Shown here: piece after piece, positions 24,129 through 30,718 of the stretch
How the letters are laid out: every line of letters begins with the position of its first letter
How positions within the stretch are numbered: position 1 is the stretch's first letter
Source of the DNA: an uncultured Bacillota bacterium
Lineage (GTDB): Bacteria; Bacillota; Clostridia; Tissierellales; Tissierellaceae
DNA: 30,718 nucleotides
Direction: 5' to 3'
Assembly (NCBI GenBank): GCA_937951995.1
Contig: CALGAG010000055.1
Span: 1-30,718, forward strand
Translations under genes and position numbers: made by a program
The notes under the pieces: model-generated
What the model saw: only the letters and a program-made list of their open reading frames with translations
The model's database searches: none
What the model was told of the DNA's origin: nothing

Positions 24129-24842
24129 ATTCTGGATGAATTTATCAGACTTAACAATGTAAGAAAGATATATCGGATGGGGGACGAAAAGATAAGGGCC
24201 CTTGACGATGTCAGCCTGTCCATAGCAAAGAGAGAGTTTATCTGCCTGATCGGAACCTCGGGTTCTGGCAAGAGTACCCTCCTTAACATGATGGCGGGCC
24301 TTGAGAAGCCCACAAAGGGTGAGATCATTGTGGATGGCCACCATCTGGAGAAAATGAATGAAAGGCAGCTTACAAAGTTCAGGCAGCTGAATGTGGGCTT
24401 CGTATTCCAGTCCTACAACCTGATACCAACCCTCACAGCACTTGAAAATGTAAGCCTTGTACTGACCTTCAAGGGCGTTCCAAGGGCTTCCCGTGAGAAG
24501 GCGGCAGCCAAAATGCTCAGAAACGTTGGACTTGGCGATAGGCTCCACCACAGGCCCTCCCAGATGAGTGGAGGTCAGCAGCAAAGGGTCAGTATAGCCA
24601 GGGCATTTGTAAGCAACCCGCGGATTGTATTTGCTGACGAGCCAACGGGAAACCTGGATACAAGGACGACCTTTGAGGTAATGGATCTCATAACAGGGAT
24701 GGCAAAGGAATTCAACCAAACCCTTGTTATCGTTACCCACGATGTTGAAATATCGGACTATGCCCACAAGATTGTCCATCTTCGGGATGGAAACATAGAA
24801 AAAATAGTAGTACAAGAAAACCACAAGGAGGCAACAGAATAG
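24129..24842 (+). CDS. ABC transporter ATP-binding protein (MacB/LolD type)
   Basis: About 237 residues; hydrolyses ATP to drive the permease encoded two genes downstream. Motifs: Walker A IGTSGSGKSTLLN, Q-loop VFQSYNLIPTL, signature MSGGQQQRVSIARAF, Walker B IVFADEPTGNLDT, H-loop VTHD. The start is unclear. GGAGG at 24118-24122 is excellent, but the in-frame codons at proper distance are ATT (24129) and CTG (24132); the ATG at 24136 is out of frame and quickly hits a stop, and GTG at 24093 has no ribosome site. The conserved fold begins at FIRLNNVRKIYRMGDE, so initiation at ATT or CTG is most likely. The stop abuts the ATG of the next gene. Confidence 0.88.
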   Translation: MLDEFIRLNNVRKIYRMGDEKIRALDDVSLSIAKREFICLIGTSGSGKSTLLNMMAGLEKPTKGEIIVDGHHLEKMNERQLTKFRQLNVGFVFQSYNLIPTLTALENVSLVLTFKGVPRASREKAAAKMLRNVGLGDRLHHRPSQMSGGQQQRVSIARAFVSNPRIVFADEPTGNLDTRTTFEVMDLITGMAKEFNQTLVIVTHDVEISDYAHKIVHLRDGNIEKIVVQENHKEATE

Positions 24843-26885
24843 ATGAAACGGTCATTGAGCACCATAATTGCAGTTATTATGATTTTTACCCTTTTACCAC
24901 TTACCTCTCTGGCTAGTGAGGGGCCCCTGTATATGGAACCCAAGCTAATTATGGTAAGTCCAAACACCTATGCAGTGGAACCAGGTGATAACCTGCGTTT
25001 GGATATTGAACTTTACAACAGCGGTGAGTATGATGCTGAAAACATAGTTGCCACCTTGTCCTCCGACAGCACTGGACTTGTATTGGTGGATGGCAAGAGT
25101 TTTAGGGAGGAAGAATATATAGAACCGGGTGATAGGGAAACCTTAAGGTTTGATGTAGCAGTAAACAAGGATGCTCCTGATGGAACCTACACCATGAACC
25201 TGGAAGTTGTATACTATGACTACTACCTAGGCAAGGAACTGACTCTGGATAAGACAATAAACATAAGGGTTATAAGGGATGAAACCACTCCGGACCTTGT
25301 CCTTTCAAGGACCGATGTTATGCCTACAAAGACTGTGAACCCTGGTGATCCTGTTGTTGTGGGCTTTGAGATTCTCAACAAGGGAGAAGGGCCTGCAAGA
25401 AATATTACAGTAAGTCTCCCCGAGCTATCGGAGGAGTCACTCCTTCTTGCCAATGGTCTTAGCATCCAGAGGCTTCCTGACATAGCAGGTGGCCGAAAGG
25501 GATATGTATACTTTGAGCTTAAGGCATCAAACACAATCAGGTCTGGAAATCACCAAATGATGGTTCAGATAAGCTACCGTGATGGGGACAACAAAACTGT
25601 GGAATCCCAGGAATACTTTTCCTTCCAGGCCACAAAGAAGGATGAAAGGGCATCCAAGCTGGTAATAGAGAACCTTTCCTACCCAACTGGAGCCCTTGGA
25701 CAGAACAGGGAGGTCAAGGTTACCTTTGATGTTAGAAACCAGGGCCAGTCCCCTGCAAGGGATATTGAAATCAGGGCCACCAGCCAGGATGAAAGCGGAC
25801 TTGTTCCAAAGTCGCTGGGAATAACAAAAACTGAAGAGATCCAACCTGGAGAACTTAAGTCATACCAGTTCCTCTTTGTAACAACAAGGACTGGAACCAC
25901 CAGGAACTACCCAATTGAAATAACAGTGGATTATACCGATGAGTTGGTGGAGCCTGCATCAAGAGAGACCCTGACCCATCTGATCGGCGTTTTTCTCAAC
26001 GCTCCAGATGAGGATGCCAACCAGTCCACACCTAAGCTGATTATCGACAAGTACAGCTTCTCCCCCCTCCTCATAAGTGCGGGGGAACAGTTCCAGATGA
26101 ACTTGTCCTTCTTTAATACAAACAGCTCAAAAACCGTCAGAAACATAAAGATATACCTGACAGCTGATGAGGAAACCGAATCTGGATCAGTATTTACACC
26201 GGTCAACAGCTCAAACACCTTTTATATTGACAGCATCCCACCCAAGGGGAAAGTCGAGAAGACCATAACCATGTACACCGTACCGGATGCCAAGGCCAAG
26301 ACCTATACCCTCACTGCAAACTTCGAGTACGAAGACAGCCTGGCCAATCCCTACACAGCAGTTGAGCTTATTGGGGTTCCAGTTGTTCAGCAATCAAAGC
26401 TTGACACTGGAGAAGTGGGCTTCTTCCCTGAATCCTATGTGGGGCAATCAACTCCCATTTCAGTTGAGTTCTACAATACCGGGAAGGTCCCCTTGTATAA
26501 TATGATGGTCAAGCTGGAGGGAGACTTTCAGACTGAGAATGGTCAGTACTACGTTGGTAATTTCAACAGCGGCAGCAGTGACTACTTTGAGGGCTATGTA
26601 ATACCTAGCGAGCCTGGACAAGTCCAGGGCGAGGTGGTCTTCACATTTGAAGACTCCACAGGTCAAATGATAGAGGAAAGGAAGTCCTTTAGCCTAAATG
26701 TCATGGATATGGCGCCCATGCCTGATTTTCCAATGGAGCCCCCCATGGAGGAGCCTGGAGTTGGAGGGTCTCTTTCCAGATTCCTGATCCCTGGCTTGGT
26801 GGTCCTTGCGGCCATAGGCGGCATTGTATTCTATCGCAGGAGGAAGGCAAAAAAATTTGATGAGGATCTGGAAATAGATGAATAA
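24843..26885 (+). CDS. Membrane-anchored CARDB-repeat (COG1361-like) protein of ABC system
   Basis: 680 residues: signal peptide 1-25, about five tandem CARDB/COG1361-like beta-sandwich repeats (each near 100-120 residues, marked by phrases such as EPGDNLRLDIELYNSGEYDA, NPGDPVVVGFEILNKGEGPA, REVKVTFDVRNQGQSPARDI, GEQFQMNLSFFNTNSSKTV and QSTPISVEFYNTGKVPLYN), a Pro/Met/Glu-rich linker, one transmembrane helix (SRFLIPGLVVLAAIGGIVFY) and a charged cytoplasmic tail RRRKAKKFDEDLEIDE. So the repeats are outside the cell. AAGGAGG lies 11 bases before ATG 24843. It is flanked by ATPase and permease and overlaps the latter by eight bases, so it is a subunit of the same system, in the place usually held by an HlyD-type fusion protein. 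Confidence 0.85.
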   Translation: MKRSLSTIIAVIMIFTLLPLTSLASEGPLYMEPKLIMVSPNTYAVEPGDNLRLDIELYNSGEYDAENIVATLSSDSTGLVLVDGKSFREEEYIEPGDRETLRFDVAVNKDAPDGTYTMNLEVVYYDYYLGKELTLDKTINIRVIRDETTPDLVLSRTDVMPTKTVNPGDPVVVGFEILNKGEGPARNITVSLPELSEESLLLANGLSIQRLPDIAGGRKGYVYFELKASNTIRSGNHQMMVQISYRDGDNKTVESQEYFSFQATKKDERASKLVIENLSYPTGALGQNREVKVTFDVRNQGQSPARDIEIRATSQDESGLVPKSLGITKTEEIQPGELKSYQFLFVTTRTGTTRNYPIEITVDYTDELVEPASRETLTHLIGVFLNAPDEDANQSTPKLIIDKYSFSPLLISAGEQFQMNLSFFNTNSSKTVRNIKIYLTADEETESGSVFTPVNSSNTFYIDSIPPKGKVEKTITMYTVPDAKAKTYTLTANFEYEDSLANPYTAVELIGVPVVQQSKLDTGEVGFFPESYVGQSTPISVEFYNTGKVPLYNMMVKLEGDFQTENGQYYVGNFNSGSSDYFEGYVIPSEPGQVQGEVVFTFEDSTGQMIEERKSFSLNVMDMAPMPDFPMEPPMEEPGVGGSLSRFLIPGLVVLAAIGGIVFYRRRKAKKFDEDLEIDE

Positions 26886-28200
26886 CATTGATATCTTTTT
26901 TATGGGAATTAAAAATCTGTGGAGAAGAAAGCTAAGAACCTTTCTTACAGTCCTGGGGGTAATCATAGGGGCAAGCTCCATTATAGTCATGCTAAGTCTT
27001 GGTTTTGGACTTTCCCAGGCATTCGAGGACCAGATTTCCCAGTGGGGAAGCCTTACAACAATCAATGTCCAGCAGGGATGGTCCGACCCCTCCATGCCCG
27101 GAGGTGCTGGCAAGGAGGATGTCAAGCTTAACGACGCAGCTGTTGTGAGCTTCAAGACCCTTCCCCATGTGGTGGCCGTAAGCCCTACCCTTGAGACCTA
27201 CGGGTCCATTATTAATGGAAGGTATGTGGCCGGAGTACCCATCAGGGGAATCGATCCGGATGTAATGGAGGAGTTTGGATTTGAGATAGGTGAAGGTAGA
27301 CTTCTTGCAGCTGGCGATGAGCTAACTGTCCTTTTCGGCAGCGACATGGCGCAAAACTTCTACGACCCCAAGGCCCGGGTATGGAGAGAACCCAAGGTAG
27401 ACCTTATGAAAGACAGGATGACCTTGACCCTTAACCCCAACTATGGCTGGGAAGATCCAAACATTCCCCCATCTGAAAAGGTCAACTACAAGGAGTACAA
27501 GATAAAGACTGCGGGAATCCTGGCAGGAGGCAACTGGGAACACAGCTATGGAGTCTATATGCCCATTACTGAGGTTCAGAAGCTTATGAAGGAGAAGGAG
27601 AAGGCTGAGAACATCAGACCGGCTCCAGGCCAATCCACCGACTCTCAATACCAAAGGATTGATGTCAAGGTGGATGACATGAAGAATGTGAAGGATGTCC
27701 AGGATACCATAAAGTCCATGGGCTACGAGGCCTACAGTCTGAACGACCAGCTGGAAGCCATGAAGGAAACCGCTGGAGTGATCCAGCTTGTCCTTGGAGG
27801 AATCGGTGCCATTTCACTCCTTGTTGCAGCCATCGGGATTACAAATACAATGGTCATGAGTATTTATGAAAGAACCAGGGAAATCGGCATAATGAAGGTG
27901 ATCGGTGCAACAATCAACGATATAAAGAAGCTCTTCCTCTTTGAATCAGCCCTAATAGGACTGCTTGGAGGGATCATCGGAATAGGTGTAAGCTATCTCC
28001 TATCCTTTGGCATAAACCACTTTGGAAGTGCCTTTGGAAACATGTTCGGCACAGGAGGGGAAACAAAGATTTCAATTATCCCAATATGGCTGGTCTTTGC
28101 AGCACTTCTGTTTTCAGCCCTGATTGGAATAGCCTCAGGCTACTACCCTGCAAGAAGGGCAATGAACCTATCGGCAATAGATGCAATAAGGACGGAATGA
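26878..28200 (+). CDS. MacB/FtsX-family ABC transporter permease
   Basis: 440 residues with the MacB topology: a first membrane helix (about 18-42, LRTFLTVLGVIIGASSIIVM), a large extracellular MacB_PCD domain (about 43-295), then three helices in the FtsX domain (LVLGGIGAISLLVAAIGITN, IGLLGGIIGIGVSYLLSF, and IPIWLVFAALLFSALIGIAS), ending in the typical GYYPARRAMNLSAIDAIRTE. The motif SIYERTREIGIMKVIGA is the coupling region to the ATPase. ATG at 26878 overlaps the preceding gene by eight bases. With the ATPase and the CARDB protein it forms a likely mechanotransmission or export system; cargo is unknown. Confidence 0.93.
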   Translation: MNNIDIFFMGIKNLWRRKLRTFLTVLGVIIGASSIIVMLSLGFGLSQAFEDQISQWGSLTTINVQQGWSDPSMPGGAGKEDVKLNDAAVVSFKTLPHVVAVSPTLETYGSIINGRYVAGVPIRGIDPDVMEEFGFEIGEGRLLAAGDELTVLFGSDMAQNFYDPKARVWREPKVDLMKDRMTLTLNPNYGWEDPNIPPSEKVNYKEYKIKTAGILAGGNWEHSYGVYMPITEVQKLMKEKEKAENIRPAPGQSTDSQYQRIDVKVDDMKNVKDVQDTIKSMGYEAYSLNDQLEAMKETAGVIQLVLGGIGAISLLVAAIGITNTMVMSIYERTREIGIMKVIGATINDIKKLFLFESALIGLLGGIIGIGVSYLLSFGINHFGSAFGNMFGTGGETKISIIPIWLVFAALLFSALIGIASGYYPARRAMNLSAIDAIRTE

Positions 28201-28225
28201 GAAAAGCTCCCATTGGGAGCTTTTC
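28201..28225 (+). terminator. Bidirectional terminator between the permease gene and pyrG
   Basis: GAAAAGCTCCC / GGGAGCTTTTC, perfect 11-bp stem with ATT loop. It starts at the permease stop and its last base is within the pyrG stop codon. Two convergent genes share it. Confidence 0.85.
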
Positions 28226-29820
28226 TATTTCAATGATGCCTCTATAAATGCCTTGAACAGGGGATGCGGTCTTGTTGGTCTTGACTTGAACTCCGGATGA
28301 TACTGGACCGCCACAAAGAATGGATGATCCTTAAGCTCAACCACCTCCACAAGGCTCTTATCGGGAGAAAGTCCCGAGAACCTCATTCCTGCCTTTTCGA
28401 GAGTCTCTCTATAATCCATATTGAACTCATATCTATGCCTGTGTCTCTCACTTATGGTGTCACTGCCATAGATTTCCCTGGCCTTGGATCCCTCCTCCAA
28501 ATCACAGGGGTATGAGCCAAGTCTTAGGGTCCCACCCAAATCCTTTACATTCTTCTGGTCTGGCATGATATATATGACTGGGTGGGGTGTGTCAGGGTCC
28601 AGTTCAGTTGTGTGGGCTCCTTGAAGACCCGCCTTGTTTCTTGCAAGCTCAACACATGCAAGCTGCATTCCCAAGCAAAGGCCGAGGTATGGAATCCCCT
28701 TCTCCCTTGCAAATCTTATGGCTGAAATCTTCCCCTCTATCCCCCTGTGACCAAAGCCTCCAGGTACAATGATTCCCTGAGCATCCCCAAGGAGCTCTTC
28801 TACATTCCCCTCATTGAGATTCTCTGAATTAATCCATTTAAGATCTATGTTGGCACCATTTGCCAGGCCACCATGGGTCAAAGCTTCACATACGGAAAGG
28901 TAGGCATCCTTAAGCTCCACATATTTTCCAACCAGGGCTATTTTAACCGACCTTTGAATTTTTTCCATCCCTTCAATAAGACTGTCCCACTGGCCTAGGT
29001 CAACCTGGTCACAATCAAGCTCAAGCTTTCTCTGGACAAGGTCTCCCAATCCCTCCTTCTCAAGCATCTTTGGAATCCTGTATATACTGTCAGAATCCAG
29101 ATTCTGGATTACCCCCTCAAATTCAAGGTCGCAAAGCAGTGCAATCTTTTCCTTAAGCTCCCTCCCCAGTGGTTTTTCCGTCCTGCAGATCAGTGCATCC
29201 GGATGGATGCCAATGCTCCTTAGCTCCTTTACACTATGCTGGGTTGGCTTGGTCTTTAGTTCACCGGCCTTGGAAAGGTAGGGAACAAGGGTAACGTGTA
29301 TATACATTACATTTTCCTTGCCTACATCGTACTTTATCTGTCTGATTGCTTCCATAAAAGGCAAGGACTCTATGTCTCCTACGGTACCACCAATCTCAGT
29401 TATTACAACATCAAAGGACTGATATCTGGATGTCCTTACGATTCTCTCCTTTATCTCGTTTGTTATGTGGGGGATAACCTGGACGGTCTTTCCCTCATAG
29501 TCCCCTCTTCTTTCCTTTGATATTACAGACCAGTAGACTGAACCTGTGGTAACACTGTTGTTCTTGGTTAGATTCTCGTCGATAAACCTCTCATAATGAC
29601 CCAGGTCAAGGTCGGTCTCAGCCCCATCCTCCGTTACGAAAACCTCTCCATGCTGGTATGGGCTAAGGGTGCCTGGATCGACATTTATATATGGATCAAA
29701 TTTCTGGATTGTAACCTTCAATCCACGGCTTTTCAATAGCTGTCCAAGGCTTGCTGCGGTTATTCCCTTACCTAGAGACGATACTACTCCTCCTGTTACG
29801 AAAATATACTTGGTTACCAT
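28225..29820 (-). CDS. pyrG: CTP synthase
   Basis: Converts UTP to CTP using glutamine and ATP. The 531 residues have the synthase domain (1-265: KYIFVTGGVVSSLGKGITAA with the P-loop, KFDPYINVDPGTLSPYQHGE, TEIGGTVGDIES) and the class I glutaminase domain (about 290-531: GGFGHRGIEGKISA, nucleophile Cys in YLGLCLGMQLACVELA, and catalytic His/Glu in QYHPEFKSRP). ATG at 29820 has AGGAGG seven bases upstream; the longer frame to 29865 lacks a site. A promoter 44 bases before the start would give a short leader that begins near GTTAAC, lacking the GGGC start needed for reiterative pyrG attenuation. Convergent with the permease gene. Confidence 0.97.
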   Translation of the reverse strand: MVTKYIFVTGGVVSSLGKGITAASLGQLLKSRGLKVTIQKFDPYINVDPGTLSPYQHGEVFVTEDGAETDLDLGHYERFIDENLTKNNSVTTGSVYWSVISKERRGDYEGKTVQVIPHITNEIKERIVRTSRYQSFDVVITEIGGTVGDIESLPFMEAIRQIKYDVGKENVMYIHVTLVPYLSKAGELKTKPTQHSVKELRSIGIHPDALICRTEKPLGRELKEKIALLCDLEFEGVIQNLDSDSIYRIPKMLEKEGLGDLVQRKLELDCDQVDLGQWDSLIEGMEKIQRSVKIALVGKYVELKDAYLSVCEALTHGGLANGANIDLKWINSENLNEGNVEELLGDAQGIIVPGGFGHRGIEGKISAIRFAREKGIPYLGLCLGMQLACVELARNKAGLQGAHTTELDPDTPHPVIYIMPDQKNVKDLGGTLRLGSYPCDLEEGSKAREIYGSDTISERHRHRYEFNMDYRETLEKAGMRFSGLSPDKSLVEVVELKDHPFFVAVQYHPEFKSRPTRPHPLFKAFIEASLK

Positions 29821-29863
29821 AGAATTTCCTCCTGTAATATCACTATTGGTTTCTAACGTTAAC

Positions 29864-29892
29864 ATTTTACATCATTACAGCAAAATATTCAA
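29864..29892 (-). promoter_or_regulatory. Promoter of pyrG
   Basis: TTGAAT (29892-29887), 17-base spacer, TAAAAT (29869-29864) on the minus strand. Confidence 0.65.
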
Positions 29893-29936
29893 TGCTTTGT
29901 CATAAAGACTTAATATCGACATCCTCACATTCAATG

Positions 29937-29942
29937 TATAAT
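29937..29942 (+). promoter_or_regulatory. -10 box of the SLH-like protein gene
   Basis: TATAAT 33 bases before the ATG. The -35 region is weak (TCGACA 15 bases upstream). Confidence 0.45.
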
Positions 29943-29975
29943 ATAGATAGGATTAAATATGGAAAGGGGATATAA

Positions 29976-30602
29976 ATGAAGAAGTTTAGTTTAGTATTAA
30001 TGTTATCAATCCTGATAATTTCCCTTCTTTCCGGCTCAGTAGCATTTGCACAGGATAAAACACCTCCAGAGATATTGAAGGAGCTAGGGGTTCTTAAAGG
30101 CGACAAGAACGGAGACCTTATGCTTAACACCTATTTGAAGAGACAGGACATGGTCGTCCTTATCAGCAGGCTGTACAAGGAGGAGAACAAGGCCACAACC
30201 TATCTTCTTCCTGCAAAATTCAGCGACCTTAATGAGAACAATACCTATTACCATGGTTTTATACAATGGGCAGTGGATAAGAATCTTATTATTGGAATGG
30301 ATGACGGCAGCTTTGGGTTTGGGAAAAATGTCAAGGTAAGGGACTTTCAGGTTCTTCTCCTAAGGGTACTTGACTACCGGGAGGAGTCAGGTCTTTACGA
30401 TTCCGTACCTGAGATTGCAGAAAAGCTTGGCTTGATGAAGGGGATAAATGTAAATCCAAATGGTTACCTGATGAGAAAAACCATGGCTGATATGACCCTG
30501 AATGCACTGAAGCTTAACAAGAAGGGAAGCCCGCTGACTTTGGCAGAGGTTCTTGAATTGGACCTGGGAAAATATGAAATTACAACTAACAATGAACAGT
30601 GA
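29976..30602 (+). CDS. Small secreted SLH-domain-like protein
   Basis: 208 residues with a signal peptide (1-25, ending SVAFA). Three segments resemble S-layer homology motifs: EILKELGVLKGDKNGDLML to ISRLY (about 32-67), KFSDLNENNTYYHGFIQWAV with KNLIIGMDDGSFGFGKNVKV (about 81-133), and EIAEKLGLMKGINVNPNGYL (about 145-178). SLH triplets bind pyruvylated wall polymer, but no other domain is present, so it may be a free wall-binding protein. ATG at 29976 has AGGGG seven bases upstream. The last residues (EITTNNEQ) fall in a low-complexity repeat stretch, so the C-terminus may have been altered by repeats. It is divergent from pyrG. Confidence 0.8.
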   Translation: MKKFSLVLMLSILIISLLSGSVAFAQDKTPPEILKELGVLKGDKNGDLMLNTYLKRQDMVVLISRLYKEENKATTYLLPAKFSDLNENNTYYHGFIQWAVDKNLIIGMDDGSFGFGKNVKVRDFQVLLLRVLDYREESGLYDSVPEIAEKLGLMKGINVNPNGYLMRKTMADMTLNALKLNKKGSPLTLAEVLELDLGKYEITTNNEQ

Positions 30603-30615
30603 AGAAAGTAGAATT

Positions 30616-30657
30616 AAGAGGTAAGAGTTAAGAGGTAAGAGGTAAGAGGTAAGAGGT
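30616..30657 (+). repeat. AAGAGGT heptamer tandem repeat
   Basis: Six head-to-tail units of seven bases (AAGAGGT, one variant AAGAGTT), followed by a partial AAG. It begins 13 bases after the SLH gene ends. Seven is not a multiple of three, so copy changes would not keep frame if translated. Confidence 0.9.
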
Positions 30658-30689
30658 AAGAAAGAACAGTGATACCCTCTCAACAAAAT

Positions 30690-30718
30690 ATATCAAAATC
30701 ATAGATTTTGGATATTTT
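30690..30718 (+). terminator. Hairpin at window end, possible terminator
   Basis: ATATC AAAATC (30690-30700) pairs with GATTTT GGATAT (30704-30715) with one bulged G and ATA loop, then TTT at the window edge. AT-rich, so weak. May end the SLH gene or be a repeat end. Confidence 0.3.

Noticed and set aside
24102..24824. A 240-codon open frame on the minus strand opposite the ABC ATPase
   Set aside because: The plus strand encodes a full set of ABC ATPase motifs; the opposite frame has no family features or ribosome site.
29820..29870. Reiterative-transcription attenuation of pyrG
   Set aside because: The predicted transcript does not start with GGGC and no terminator hairpin is present in the short leader.
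30616..30657. CRISPR-like array at the right end
   Set aside because: Units are seven bases with no spacers; it is a simple tandem repeat.

Overview
The window looks like a chromosomal segment from an anaerobic, amino-acid-fermenting Gram-positive bacterium of the Clostridia/Tissierellia type (inference). The evidence is strong AGGAGG ribosome binding sites, AGG-rich arginine codons, TTGaaA-17-TATAAT promoters, a Firmicutes-style order rho-rpmE-DUF1385-prmC-prfA-sua5-ywlE-rpiB-upp, undecaprenyl-phosphate glycan genes, a PPi-type phosphofructokinase, and the lysine-fermentation genes kal and kce. No tRNA, rRNA, CRISPR array or transposase was seen.

Layout. 1-5.8 kb is a cell-surface block. 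An acidic secreted protein runs off the left edge, then a BTAD-type regulator (both minus strand), then a divergent secreted phosphodiester-glycosidase protein (plus). The two secreted-protein promoters carry a shared ACAGGTTTGT / ACCTGT element, so the regulator may control both neighbours. 5.8-10.6 kb (minus) is cell envelope: tagO-wecB start undecaprenyl-linked glycan and supply UDP-ManNAc, murA starts peptidoglycan synthesis, and mbl organises the wall. 10.7-19.4 kb (minus) is the housekeeping run rho, rpmE, DUF1385, prmC, two chrA half-genes, prfA, sua5, ywlE, rpiB, upp. The chrA pair separates release factor RF1 from its methyltransferase. 19.4-22.6 kb (minus) has a YwrD-like gamma-glutamyltransferase and kce and kal, with a repeat-rich spacer between kce and kal. 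22.7-28.2 kb (plus) has the phosphofructokinase and a three-gene ABC system: ATPase, CARDB-repeat membrane-anchored protein, MacB/FtsX-like permease. 28.2-30.7 kb has pyrG (minus) and a small secreted SLH-like protein (plus), ending in a heptamer tandem repeat.

Points that stand out: at four same-strand junctions (murA/mbl, prfA/sua5, rpmE/DUF1385, kce/ggt) a terminator-like hairpin sits only 14-29 nt before the next start codon, leaving no room for a separate promoter; the ABC ATPase gene has a strong Shine-Dalgarno but no ATG/GTG/TTG at proper distance; the rho gene has a ~165-nt leader with an 11-bp perfect hairpin; and a candidate palindromic operator lies between the divergent kal and phosphofructokinase genes. 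Most genes belong to well known families; the surface block and the ABC-CARDB locus are the least characterised parts.
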